The notes under the pieces: model-generated | The model's database searches: none | Seen by the model: only the letters and a program-made list of their open reading frames with translations | Told to the model about the DNA's origin: nothing | Shown here: positions 25,587 through 34,222 of the stretch, one piece after another | How the letters are laid out: each line of letters starts with the position of its first letter | Numbering within the stretch: the stretch's first letter is position 1 | Program-made: the position numbers and the translations under genes | DNA from: Arboricoccus pini | Lineage (GTDB): Bacteria; Pseudomonadota; Alphaproteobacteria; Geminicoccales; Geminicoccaceae | Length of the DNA: 64,000 bases | Reading direction: 5' to 3' | Assembly: GCF_900187945.1 (NCBI RefSeq) | Contig: NZ_FYEH01000013.1 | Location: forward strand, 1-64,000

Positions 25587-26896
25587 GTCAGCGAGGCCGG
25601 GCTGCCTTCGGTCTCGTCGGCCGGCGGTGGCAAGGCGCAAACGCCGCCCGCGACCGGCGCCGCGCCATGGATCGTCGGCACGAAGGGCCGATTCTCACCC
25701 GTCACCACGTTGCGCGCCTCGTGGCAATACCAGTCGACGAAACGCTGGACCAACGATTCGGCCTCGTCGGAATAGCGGCCGGGCTTGTAGCCCACCGAGT
25801 TGACGCCGCGCTGGTTGGTCTCGACGAGATCGCGATCCTGTCGATTGGTGATGTCCCAAAGCTCGATCAGCTGATCGACGGCGTAATCCTGGCCTTCGAC
25901 GGCATCCTTGTGGACGAGCCATTTGCCGGTGACGACCGTTTCGTTCACGTCAGTCGGCATGGAGCTGAAGTAAAACACCATGTCGGCGGTGGCATGGGCG
26001 AAGCTGTGGATCTCGCTCGTCCAGCGGAGCGAGCCCACATCGCCACCTTCCTTCTCGATCAGAAGCTTCTTGACGGCTGGCTCGCCGTCCATGGTCATCG
26101 ACGTCATGCCGGCATTGAGCGGGAAGCGGGCCGCCTGCCACCATTCGCCCTCGGCGGGACCGATCGGCAGCCCGGCTGCCTCCATGCGGGCATTAAAGGC
26201 CAGGAGGCGCGGATCGTCCCCAGCCTCGAAATGCCGCTTGGTAAGTACGGGGAAGGTGACGGCCAGCTCGGGGTGACCAATCGCGCAGTGATAGCACTCG
26301 CGCGCATTCTCCATCACCAGCTTCCAGTTGCCCTTCTCCACCAGCGTCACCGTGGCCGCGACCTTGGCGTTCTTGATGTTGCAGGCCTCCAGCATCGGCC
26401 CGGCCTCGCGGCGAAAGGCCTCAAAGTCAGGCGCTTCCTCGGCCAGGCAGGCATAGATGCAGCCACCGGCCGTCTCGACATGGATCGCTCCCAGGCCATG
26501 CTGCGCCTTGTCGAAATCGGCCGGCATGCGGCCCGCATGGATCAGCCTGCCGTCGAGATCGAAAGTCCATTGGTGATAGGGGCAGACGATCCGGGAGCCC
26601 TTGCCGTGCCCCTCGGCGCATAGCTCTGCGCCACGATGCCGGCAGCTGTTATGGAAGCCGCGAATGACGTCGTCGCGGCCGCGGACGATGACGATCGGCG
26701 ACTTGCCAACCGTGAGCGCTAAGCGGGCACCGGGCGTTGGCAGTTCGCATTCAAAGCCGACCAGCAGCCAAGTGCGCCTGAATATGTGCTCGAGATCGAA
26801 GGCGAAGACCTCGGGATCGTTATAGAACGCCTGCGGCAGGCTGTAGCCCGTCCGGCGTTGATCCAGCAAAGCGGCGACTTTGGCAAAAGCGACCAT
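25583..26896 (-). CDS. Rieske oxygenase alpha subunit, quaternary-ammonium demethylase type
   Basis: A 437-residue terminal oxygenase. The Rieske cluster ligands are Cys85-x-His87 (CRHRG) and Cys105-x2-His108 (CPYHQW). The mononuclear iron site reads E200-CY-H203-CAIG-H208; the bridging residue is Glu instead of the usual Asp, a hallmark of CntA, GbcA and stachydrine demethylase, which act on carnitine and betaines. ATG 26896 follows ggagatagg. It is the first gene of a six-gene operon and divergent from a LysR gene. No ferredoxin reductase partner is encoded nearby. The substrate is probably an N-methylated amino acid. Confidence 0.9.
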   Translation of the reverse strand: MVAFAKVAALLDQRRTGYSLPQAFYNDPEVFAFDLEHIFRRTWLLVGFECELPTPGARLALTVGKSPIVIVRGRDDVIRGFHNSCRHRGAELCAEGHGKGSRIVCPYHQWTFDLDGRLIHAGRMPADFDKAQHGLGAIHVETAGGCIYACLAEEAPDFEAFRREAGPMLEACNIKNAKVAATVTLVEKGNWKLVMENARECYHCAIGHPELAVTFPVLTKRHFEAGDDPRLLAFNARMEAAGLPIGPAEGEWWQAARFPLNAGMTSMTMDGEPAVKKLLIEKEGGDVGSLRWTSEIHSFAHATADMVFYFSSMPTDVNETVVTGKWLVHKDAVEGQDYAVDQLIELWDITNRQDRDLVETNQRGVNSVGYKPGRYSDEAESLVQRFVDWYCHEARNVVTGENRPFVPTIHGAAPVAGGVCALPPPADETEGSPASLT

Positions 26897-26999
26897 ACCT
26901 ATCTCCAGCAAGGCTGGACGATGGCATTGTCACAAGATCCATCTTAGAAAAAATCGTATTTTCAGATCGGCCCATCGAATCTGATCAAAGCGTGCACTC

Positions 27000-27034
27000 G
27001 ACGGCCAGCCTGCGCATTATTTAGGCTGGCCGTC
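27000..27034. promoter_or_regulatory. 11-base inverted repeat between Rieske operon and lysR
   Basis: GACGGCCAGCC and GGCTGGCCGTC are perfect arms around a 13-base AT-rich spacer (tgcgcattattta). It lies in the divergent region, about 100 bases upstream of the Rieske gene and 46 bases before the likely lysR start. It could be a LysR operator or a leader hairpin of the lysR transcript. Confidence 0.55.
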
Positions 27035-27079
27035 CGGGCAGCAATGCGAGGGCGATCCTTCGAGGGAGGCTCAAATATT

Positions 27080-28021
27080 TTGCTGCGCCGCCATCTCCTA
27101 CCCCTGAACGCCCTGCGCGCCTTCGAGGCGGTCGCCAGCCAGCTCAGCTTCACCGGTGCCGCCAAAGCGCTCCACATCTCGCAAAGCGCGCTCAGCCGCC
27201 ATGTGAGCAAGCTCGAGGAATTGCTCGGACAGCAATTACTGGAGCGCCGGCCGCACGGGCTGGTCCTCACCAGAGCCGGCGCCTCGCTCCTGCCCGTGCT
27301 GCGCAAATCGTTTGACCGGCTGGAAGAGGTCTTGAGCACGATCGAGCAGGAGGGCCAAGGCAAGCCGCGGACGCTGCGGGTGCACATGCCGCCCTCCTTC
27401 CTCCACCAGCAGGGCCTGCAGATCCTGAGGGAGTTCCGCGCCCTGGTGCCCGATATCGTTATCGACGTCTCGAGCAGCAACGGCACCGGCCTGCCCACCC
27501 GCGACCTTGACGTCGCCGTCGTCTACGACCGGCCGCAGGCCGGCGATGCCGTGCGTGATCTCCTCTGGATGACGCGCGAGCAGCCTGCCTGTGCACCCGA
27601 CGTTGGCCGCCAGGCGGAGGGCCTGAGCCTACAGGAATTCCTTCTCGGCCAGCAACTCATCCACGTGAAGATGGAGGGCATGGATTCGAGCCTGCACTGG
27701 GCGAACTTCGCCCGCAGCCAGGGGCTTGCACTGCGCACCGACTCCGGCCTTGCCTTCGAGACCGCCACACTGGCGGTGCAGTTCGCCATGGGCGGCCTGG
27801 GCGTACTCCTCGTCGATACCGATCTCTTCGCTCGCGAACTTGCCGAGGGCCGGCTGGTCACACCGTTCGCCGAGACTTATGAGAGTGGCTATGGCTATTA
27901 TCTCACATTGCACCCCGAAGACATGGCCGACCCGGCGATAGCCCTGTTTCGCTCCTGGATGATCGAGCGTTTCGCCCGGGCCCGCCGGGAACGCCCGCGA
28001 GGGTCTAGCCTGCCATCATGA
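27080..28021 (+). CDS. LysR family transcriptional regulator (GcvA-like)
   Basis: A regulator of about 313 residues. The N-terminal helix-turn-helix reads LNALRAFEAVASQLSFTGAA then ALHISQSALSRHVSKLEELL, typical of GcvA-like LysR proteins, and the rest is a periplasmic-binding-like effector domain. TTG 27080 is favoured by alignment of LLRRHLLPLNALRAF with family starts and a gggagg site; ATG 27044 is an alternative. It is divergent from the Rieske operon and is its most likely regulator. Its last 17 bases overlap the convergent VOC gene. Confidence 0.87.
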   Translation: MLRRHLLPLNALRAFEAVASQLSFTGAAKALHISQSALSRHVSKLEELLGQQLLERRPHGLVLTRAGASLLPVLRKSFDRLEEVLSTIEQEGQGKPRTLRVHMPPSFLHQQGLQILREFRALVPDIVIDVSSSNGTGLPTRDLDVAVVYDRPQAGDAVRDLLWMTREQPACAPDVGRQAEGLSLQEFLLGQQLIHVKMEGMDSSLHWANFARSQGLALRTDSGLAFETATLAVQFAMGGLGVLLVDTDLFARELAEGRLVTPFAETYESGYGYYLTLHPEDMADPAIALFRSWMIERFARARRERPRGSSLPS

Positions 28022-28445
28022 TGCGGGCCGCCGGGAGGTCGCCCGAGCGGCCCCGGCAGCCGGCAGAGCTGGCCAGATGCCAGATGACGCCGCCCGTGTC
28101 CTGCACCACCGCGCAGCGCTCGCCGCCGCTCATCGTCAGCGGAGCTCGCAGCGGCGTGGCACCGCCGGCCACCGCGCGTGCGAAGGTGCGGCCGGCATCC
28201 CTGACCTTGACCTGCAGAACCGGTCGCGCGGCGATGCCGTCGGCGTCCCTGACCACAAGCTGGCTGTGACCCAGACGTATTTCCGCCTGCCGCATGCGGC
28301 CCGAGGCGTCGTCCTCACGCCTGACGATATCGGCTCCCAGAACGTTCAGCATGAACGCCAGGCTTTGCGGCAGCGCCTCCACCGCGATGGCATACTCCAC
28401 GCAAGGGGTCAGGCCCGGCATCTGAAGGGACATCACGTCAACCAC
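28005..28445 (-). CDS. VOC superfamily (glyoxalase-like) protein
   Basis: A 146-residue single-domain protein of the vicinal oxygen chelate fold, PhnB/glyoxalase-like. Segments TPCVEYAIAVEALPQSLAFML, MRQAEIRLGHSQLVVRDA and VQVKVRDAGRTFARAVAGGA follow the beta-alpha-beta-beta-beta pattern, and CAVVQDTGGVIWHLA is the usual end. Few metal ligands are obvious, so it may be a binding or resistance protein rather than an enzyme. It starts with GTG after an aggagg site and lies downstream of the ABC importer genes on the same strand, separated by 98 bases, so it probably belongs to that transcript. Confidence 0.7.
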   Translation of the reverse strand: MVDVMSLQMPGLTPCVEYAIAVEALPQSLAFMLNVLGADIVRREDDASGRMRQAEIRLGHSQLVVRDADGIAARPVLQVKVRDAGRTFARAVAGGATPLRAPLTMSGGERCAVVQDTGGVIWHLASSAGCRGRSGDLPAARIMMAG

Positions 28446-28543
28446 CGTTACGGCCTCCTGATCTCATTTTCGTTTCGAGGCAGGACAGGATGGCTTGAAC
28501 TTCCGGTCTTTGCACGACCAGATCGGGCAGGGTCGAGGCGATC

Positions 28544-30571
28544 TTATGGGTGGGCCGGCGTCAGCCGCCCGAGTTCGGCCCGCGGGATGTGGCAGCGTAT
28601 GCCGTGATCATCCTCGCTCTGCATGGGGGGCTCGGTCGTCTCGCAGATTTCACCAACCTTGCGCGGACAGCGCGTCTGGAAGACGCAGCCCGAAGGTGGG
28701 TTGAGCGGGCTCGGAATCTCGCCCTTGAGCTTGATCCTCTCGTTGCGGCGCCCGGTATGGGAGGGAACGGCCGAAAGGAGCGCTTCCGTATAGGGATGAT
28801 GTGGCCCGGTAAAGACCGCCTCCGCCGGACCCAGTTCCATCAGGCGGCCGAGATAAAGGACGGCGATGCGATCGGCGAGATAACGGACCACGCCCAGGTC
28901 ATGCGAGATGAAGACATAGCTCACCTGCCGCTGGTCCTGGAGCTCGGCCAGAAGGTTGAGAATCGCCGCCTGGACCGAGACGTCCAAGGCCGAGGTGGGT
29001 TCGTCGCAGACGACGATGCGCGGATTGCCGGCGAAGGCGCGGGCGATCGCCACGCGCTGCTTCAAGCCACCCGAGAGCTGCCTGGGCCGCAAGGCCAGAT
29101 GGCGCTCGGTCAGCCGCACGGCGCCAACAAGGCGCATCATTTCCTCGCGCAGCCTGCGGCCCCGCAGACCCGCCAGCCGGCTGAGCGCGCGACCGATGAG
29201 ATGGCGGACCGTATGCGCGCGGTTCAGGGCCGAATCCGGATTCTGGAAGACAATCTGCATCGCCTTGACGTGCTCGGTCGGCCGCTCGGCGGCCGTCGGC
29301 GCCAGCGCCTCGCCGTCGAGCTCGATGCGACCGCCGGCGTCGGGAGCGACCAGACCCAGAAGCAGCCGGGCCAAAGTCGTCTTGCCGCTGCCCGATTCGC
29401 CGACCAGGCCCAACGTCTGGCCGGGCTGCAGCGTCATCGACACGTCGCGTACGGCATGCAGTGGCTGGCCTCCGACATGATAGGTCTTGGACACGGCATC
29501 GAGTGCCAGTGCCGGCTGCCGCGCGGCGGCAGGGGCCGAGACGACGACTGGCCGCAGATCCTTGCCCGCGATGAAGTCGACATGGTCGTGATAATGACAG
29601 GCGCTTTGCCGGCCGCCCAGGTCATAAGCAGGCGGGGATTCGTCGTGACAGCGCTGGCGCGCCATGCTGCAACGCGGCGCGAAGCAACAGCCCTTGATGA
29701 TGGCCCCCGGAGGCGGCAGGAAGCCGGGGATCGTCTCCAGCGCACTCTTCCGCTTGGTGAGCCCTGCTTTGGGCAGGCAGCGCAGCAGGCTGGCCGTATA
29801 GGGGTGGCGCGGGTCGCTGAAGACCTGCTGGGCTGGCCCTTCCTCGACCAGGTGGCCGGCATAGAGCACGCCCACGCGATCGCAGATGCTGGCGATCGCA
29901 CCCAGATTATGGCTGATGAAGAGGATCGAGCTGTTGAAGTCGCGCCTGAGGTCCGCCACGAGGTCCAAGACCTCGGCCTCGACCGTGGCATCGAGGCCCG
30001 TCGTGGGCTCATCCAGGATCAGGAGACTGGGATCCTTGGCCAGCGCCATGGCGATGACGACACGCTGCTGCATGCCGCCCGAGAGTTGATGCGGATAACT
30101 GGCCATCACCCGGGCTGGCCCTGAGATCTGCACGCGGGCCAGCATGGCGTGCGCTCGTTCGACCGCTTCCTGGCCACCTTGACCCAGCACCTCGAACACC
30201 TCGAGCAATTGCCGGCCGACGGTCATGGATGGGTTGAGCGCCCGGCCGGCATCCTGATAAACCATCGAGATATCGTGGGCGCGCATGTGGCGGAGGGCCG
30301 GCGCATCGAGCCGGCGCAGGTCACGCCCGGCGACCTCGAGCTTGCCGCCCAGCACATGCCCGTTGCCGGGCAGTGTGTGGAGCACGGTGAGTGCCACGGT
30401 CGACTTGCCGCAGCCAGATTCGCCCACCAGGCCATAGGCCTCGCCGGGCTCGATACGGATGGAGACCTTAGAGAGAACGCGCATGTCCCGGCCGCGCGTG
30501 CGATAGGCCACATCGACCTTGTCGAGCAGCAAAGCGGGCGGCGGGCTCTGCTCCATCTGGATCATGCTCAT
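28544..30571 (-). CDS. Peptide/opine ABC importer, fused double ATPase (DppD-DppF type)
   Basis: A 675-residue protein carrying two complete ATPase domains. The first has Walker A GESGCGKST, signature LSGGMQQRVVIAMAL and Walker [13 protein letters not shown], followed by an oligopeptide-transporter C-terminal domain with a Cys cluster (CCFAPRCSMARQRC). The second has GESGSGKTT, LSGGLKQRVAIARAF and IVVCDEPTSALD with a similar tail (CVFQTRCPRK). The pair powers uptake through the two permeases encoded upstream. ATG 30571 overlaps the DppC stop (ATGA). Single-chain fusions occur in this class but differ from the separate ATPases of the second importer in this window. Confidence 0.92.
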   Translation of the reverse strand: MSMIQMEQSPPPALLLDKVDVAYRTRGRDMRVLSKVSIRIEPGEAYGLVGESGCGKSTVALTVLHTLPGNGHVLGGKLEVAGRDLRRLDAPALRHMRAHDISMVYQDAGRALNPSMTVGRQLLEVFEVLGQGGQEAVERAHAMLARVQISGPARVMASYPHQLSGGMQQRVVIAMALAKDPSLLILDEPTTGLDATVEAEVLDLVADLRRDFNSSILFISHNLGAIASICDRVGVLYAGHLVEEGPAQQVFSDPRHPYTASLLRCLPKAGLTKRKSALETIPGFLPPPGAIIKGCCFAPRCSMARQRCHDESPPAYDLGGRQSACHYHDHVDFIAGKDLRPVVVSAPAAARQPALALDAVSKTYHVGGQPLHAVRDVSMTLQPGQTLGLVGESGSGKTTLARLLLGLVAPDAGGRIELDGEALAPTAAERPTEHVKAMQIVFQNPDSALNRAHTVRHLIGRALSRLAGLRGRRLREEMMRLVGAVRLTERHLALRPRQLSGGLKQRVAIARAFAGNPRIVVCDEPTSALDVSVQAAILNLLAELQDQRQVSYVFISHDLGVVRYLADRIAVLYLGRLMELGPAEAVFTGPHHPYTEALLSAVPSHTGRRNERIKLKGEIPSPLNPPSGCVFQTRCPRKVGEICETTEPPMQSEDDHGIRCHIPRAELGRLTPAHP

Positions 30572-31458
30572 CCGGTCAACGCCCCGTGAATGCCTTCGGC
30601 CAGGAGATTGACGCCCACCACGAGAGAGCCGGTGGCCCCGGCGGCAAAGGCCACCGTCCACCAGTAGCCGCCAGCGATCACGCCATAGTTCTCCGAGATC
30701 GCGAGGCCCCAGTCGGGCGAAGGCGGCTGAATGCCAAAGCCCAAGAAACTCAAAGAGGCGACAAAGAAGATGGCGTAGCCGAGACGGACCGTCATCTCGA
30801 CCAGGATCGGCGGCAGGACGTTGGGGAGAATCTCCACGAACATGATGTGAAGGGCGTTCTCGCCGCGAATCTGAGCCGCATCCACATAATCGAGATCGCG
30901 TTCGCTCTGGACGGCCGCGCGCACCGTTCGGCCGATGAGGGGCGTGAAGACGAGGCCGATAACGACGATGACGGCAGGCGTGGAGGGTCCCAGCGCCACC
31001 AGGACCAGAAGTGCCACGACGATGAGCGGCAACGCCACCATGACCTCGATGACGCGGCTGACGAGCATATCGACAATGCCGCCGAAATAGCCGGTCACCA
31101 GCCCGACGATCGTACCGCAAATCGTGCCGACGATGGTGGCAAGCGGCGCGATCGTCAGGATGTCGCGCGCGCCGACAATGACGCGAGAGAATACATCGCG
31201 GCCGAGCTGGTCAGTGCCGAACCAATGGAGAGCATCGGGAGGCCCTAGCGTGTTCATCAGGTCGTCGGCGAAGGGGTCCAGGGGCACGACCCAGGGGCCG
31301 AAGATCGCGCAGCAAGCCCAAAAACCCGTAATGATCGCACCGACCCAGAAGGTGCCGGAACGAAACAGAAGGCTCCAACGGCTGCGGATCCGGGGCTCCT
31401 CGAAGACGATCGGCGTCGAGCCGGGCTCGGCATCGAGCATCGTGGTCTGGGCGGTCAT
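30568..31458 (-). CDS. Peptide/opine ABC importer permease, DppC type
   Basis: A 296-residue inner-membrane permease. About six membrane helices follow a hydrophilic N terminus. HWFGTDQLGRDVFSRVIVGAR and the EAA-loop region (DYVDAAQIRGENALHIMFVEIL) that docks the ATPase are typical of DppC/OppC. The C-terminal SFLGFGIQPPSPDWGLAI is a family signature. It overlaps both neighbours by four bases, so the three membrane and ATPase genes are translationally coupled. Confidence 0.93.
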   Translation of the reverse strand: MTAQTTMLDAEPGSTPIVFEEPRIRSRWSLLFRSGTFWVGAIITGFWACCAIFGPWVVPLDPFADDLMNTLGPPDALHWFGTDQLGRDVFSRVIVGARDILTIAPLATIVGTICGTIVGLVTGYFGGIVDMLVSRVIEVMVALPLIVVALLVLVALGPSTPAVIVVIGLVFTPLIGRTVRAAVQSERDLDYVDAAQIRGENALHIMFVEILPNVLPPILVEMTVRLGYAIFFVASLSFLGFGIQPPSPDWGLAISENYGVIAGGYWWTVAFAAGATGSLVVGVNLLAEGIHGALTG

Positions 31459-32417
31459 CGCAGGCTCGTCCGCGTGCGGGGATTGACGAGAAGGAAGATC
31501 AGGTCGGCAATCAGGACGGCGGCGATGAAGAGCGCGCCTATCGTCAGGATTCCGCCCTGCAGCATGGGGAAATCCTTGCCGCGCGCGGCTGTCAGGATGA
31601 GGCTGCCGATGCCCTGGTAGCGAAACAGGCCCTCGACGACGACGAGGCCGCCGATCAGGTAGCTGGTCTGGCTGGCGATGACGGTGATGGTCGGCAAGAG
31701 CGCGTTGCGCAGGACGTGGCGAATAATGACGGTGCGTCGGGGCAGCCCCTTGAGGATCGCCGTGCGGGTATAGTCCGAAGCCATCGCCTCGACCACGCCG
31801 GCCCGCGTCATCCGCGCGAAATAGCCAAAAAGGACGATGACGAGCGGCAGGCAGGGAAGGAGCAGATAATAGATCTGCGTAAGCGCGCCCGCATCCGCCG
31901 GAAAACTGGCGGAAAGCGGCAGCCAGCGCAGCCAGATCGCGAAGATCAGCAACAGCGCTATCGAGGAGACGAATTCGGGAATGACGGTGAGCGACAGGCT
32001 GGTCAGGCTGATCAGCTTGTCGGGCCAGCGACCGGCGAAGAGGGCCGCCACGATGCCGCCCAGGATGCTGAGCGGCACCACGATGACGAAGGCCAGGGCG
32101 GCCAGCTTGAGCGAATTGACCAGCGCATCGCGAACGAAGGGGGCGACGGGGGCCCTGAACGTGTAGGACGTCCCCATGTCGCCATGCAGCAGCTTGGTGA
32201 TCCATTCCCAATAGAGCGACAAAGCGGGCCGGTCGGCCCCCAGCTGGTGATTAAGGGCGTCGACGGCGCGCTGGTCGGCGAAGGGCCCAAGGATGGCGCG
32301 CGCCACGTTGCCCGGCAGCACCATGCAGCCGGCGAAGACGACGATGCTCAAAAGGAAGAGGGTCAGGACAGCCAGGCCCAGTCGCTTCAGGACAAAGCGG
32401 CCGATCGCCTTCCCCAT
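31455..32417 (-). CDS. Peptide/opine ABC importer permease, DppB type
   Basis: A 320-residue inner-membrane permease beginning with the DppB-like helix RFVLKRLGLAVLTLFLLSIVV split over residues 7-27. The ATPase-docking loop reads ASDYTRTAILKGLPRRTVI and the end GIGSLILTAARGKDFPMLQGG is usual. It is the second gene of the import operon, starting 3 bases after the stop of the substrate-binding protein gene. It pairs with the DppC-type protein to form the channel. Confidence 0.93.
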   Translation of the reverse strand: MGKAIGRFVLKRLGLAVLTLFLLSIVVFAGCMVLPGNVARAILGPFADQRAVDALNHQLGADRPALSLYWEWITKLLHGDMGTSYTFRAPVAPFVRDALVNSLKLAALAFVIVVPLSILGGIVAALFAGRWPDKLISLTSLSLTVIPEFVSSIALLLIFAIWLRWLPLSASFPADAGALTQIYYLLLPCLPLVIVLFGYFARMTRAGVVEAMASDYTRTAILKGLPRRTVIIRHVLRNALLPTITVIASQTSYLIGGLVVVEGLFRYQGIGSLILTAARGKDFPMLQGGILTIGALFIAAVLIADLIFLLVNPRTRTSLR

Positions 32418-32420
32418 GCC

Positions 32421-34082
32421 TCAGACGACCGATGCGTTCTGCAGGAAGAGCTGCGATAGGGCGGTTCCCGTTATACCTTTGACCTTCTTCGTCTGCGGGA
32501 TGAGGAAGTCGTAGAAATAGCCGAAGATGACCGGCACCTCGTCATTGAGGAGCGTCTCGATCTGCTTGGCGGTCTTGCGCTGGGTGTCGAGATCCACGGC
32601 CGCCACATAGTCCGCCACCAGCTTGTCATAGGCGGGATTCTTGAAGTGCGCCGAGTTCCAGCTGCCATTGCTGACAAGTGGGGCCGAGAGGATGACGTTG
32701 GGCGTCCCTCGATGACCATAATCCGTGATGCCGAGCTCACTATCCAGCCAGGGCGAGTTGCCATAGGTCGCGCTGCCATAATAGGCACCTTGATCCATCA
32801 CGTTGAGATTGATCTTGATGCCGATCTCGGCGGCCGCGTTCTTGATGAGCACGGCGTAGGTGGGAATCTCCTGGTATTGCTCCGTCGTCAGCGTCACCTC
32901 GAAGCCGTTCGGCACGCCAGCCTCGGCCAGGAGCTGCTTGGCTTTGGCGATGTCCTTCTGGCGCTGCGGTACGCTCCGGTCGGTCGAGGGATAGACGGGC
33001 GCCATCGGGCTGTCATTGCCAAGGTCGGACATGCCCCGAAACAGGCCTTTGACGATGGCCTGTCGATCCAGGGCCAAGGCCAGTGCCTGGCGGACCCGCT
33101 TGTCCTTGAAGTTGGCGGAATCGGTCCGCATGTGGACCTGGCGGTGCGTGGCGGCCTTGATCCGGTTGATCTCGATGTCGGGGTTGCTCAAGATGGCCTG
33201 GCCGCCTTGGACCACGACCTGCTGAAGCACGTCGACCTGGCCGCCCATGAGGGCCAGGATTTGCGGCTGCTGGTCGGCGTAGAAGCTGAACTCCAGCCGG
33301 TCGGGGAGAACGGCACCGCCCCAGTAATCTGGGTTCCTGACGAAGCTTGCTCCGACCTTGGGTGTATACTTCTCCATCCTGAAGGGCCCCGTCCCGTCGA
33401 AGCTCTTCTCATAGCCGCCATCGAAGGAGGCCGGCAGAATGATGGCGTTGTAATTGTCGGTCGAGACGGAATAGGGGAAATTACCGTTGGGCGCATCCAG
33501 GTGGAACTCGACCGTCAGGTCGTCGACTTTCTTGGTGTTGCCCTTGGAGAGCACGCCGCTGAAGACCGAGAGCGCGTTCGAGCTGTTGGCGGGATCAGCG
33601 AGACGGTCGAACGTGGCGACGACATCGTCCGCCGTCAGCGTCTTGCCGCTGTGGAACTTGACCCCCTGGCGCAGCTTGAAGGTCCAGACCGAGCCGTCCT
33701 TGTTGGGCTTCCAGGATTCCGCCAGCATCGGCTTCAAGATCAAGTCCGGACCGTCATAGATCAGGAAATCGCCCAGCTGCTGGATGATGATGAGCCCACC
33801 CGCATCGGCGATTGCCACCGGATCGATCGAGGCGGTGGGCACGGTCAGGCCGACGCGGATCGTGCCACCCGGATTGCCTGCCGCACGGGCGGCGGAGGGG
33901 AAGAGCGAGAGACCGCCACCGACAAGCCCGCTCATGAGAGGGGCCGACAGACCGAGGACGGCACCCCGCTGGAAAAAGCCTCGGCGGCTAAGCCGGCCCG
34001 CGTTGAACTCGTCGACGAGATGGTTCGCGACCTCGGTGCATCGCCGCCGCAGAGCGTCGCGATCGTCCTGTTGATGACCCAT
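32421..34082 (-). CDS. ABC substrate-binding protein, family 5 (peptide/opine)
   Basis: A 553-residue solute-binding protein of the SBP_bac_5 group. A long N terminus contains a twin-arginine motif SRRGFFQRGAVLGL followed by a hydrophobic stretch and AARAAG cleavage region, so export through Tat is likely. The mature part shows LAESWKPNKDGSVWTFKLRQ, then GVKFHSGKTLTADDVV and RQALALALDRQAIV, all family signatures. ATG 34082 has a gggggaag site. It is the first gene of the import operon and divergent from the biuret-hydrolase-like gene. The ligand may be a peptide, opine or betaine-type compound. Confidence 0.92.
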   Translation of the reverse strand: MGHQQDDRDALRRRCTEVANHLVDEFNAGRLSRRGFFQRGAVLGLSAPLMSGLVGGGLSLFPSAARAAGNPGGTIRVGLTVPTASIDPVAIADAGGLIIIQQLGDFLIYDGPDLILKPMLAESWKPNKDGSVWTFKLRQGVKFHSGKTLTADDVVATFDRLADPANSSNALSVFSGVLSKGNTKKVDDLTVEFHLDAPNGNFPYSVSTDNYNAIILPASFDGGYEKSFDGTGPFRMEKYTPKVGASFVRNPDYWGGAVLPDRLEFSFYADQQPQILALMGGQVDVLQQVVVQGGQAILSNPDIEINRIKAATHRQVHMRTDSANFKDKRVRQALALALDRQAIVKGLFRGMSDLGNDSPMAPVYPSTDRSVPQRQKDIAKAKQLLAEAGVPNGFEVTLTTEQYQEIPTYAVLIKNAAAEIGIKINLNVMDQGAYYGSATYGNSPWLDSELGITDYGHRGTPNVILSAPLVSNGSWNSAHFKNPAYDKLVADYVAAVDLDTQRKTAKQIETLLNDEVPVIFGYFYDFLIPQTKKVKGITGTALSQLFLQNASVV

Positions 34083-34222
34083 GGCGCTTCCCCCGCTCGA
34101 TTTCAGTTCATTAGACCGAGTGAAAGCAAGCCACATGCCGGCCAGCGGCGCAACCGTGGTCGGCTGGCCCACCTGTTGCTTTGAAACGGGGCCGATAATG
34201 GCAGCACCCGGGGAAACGCGGC

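Noticed and set aside
30568-32211. Possible fusion of the two permeases or an extended DppC protein of 547 residues
   Set aside because: The extra N-terminal part is an out-of-frame reading of the DppB gene. The true start at 31458 overlaps the DppB stop (ATGA).
32646-34184. 512-codon plus-strand frame across the substrate-binding protein gene
   Set aside because: Antisense shadow of the SBP_bac_5 gene, with low-complexity acidic and basic composition.
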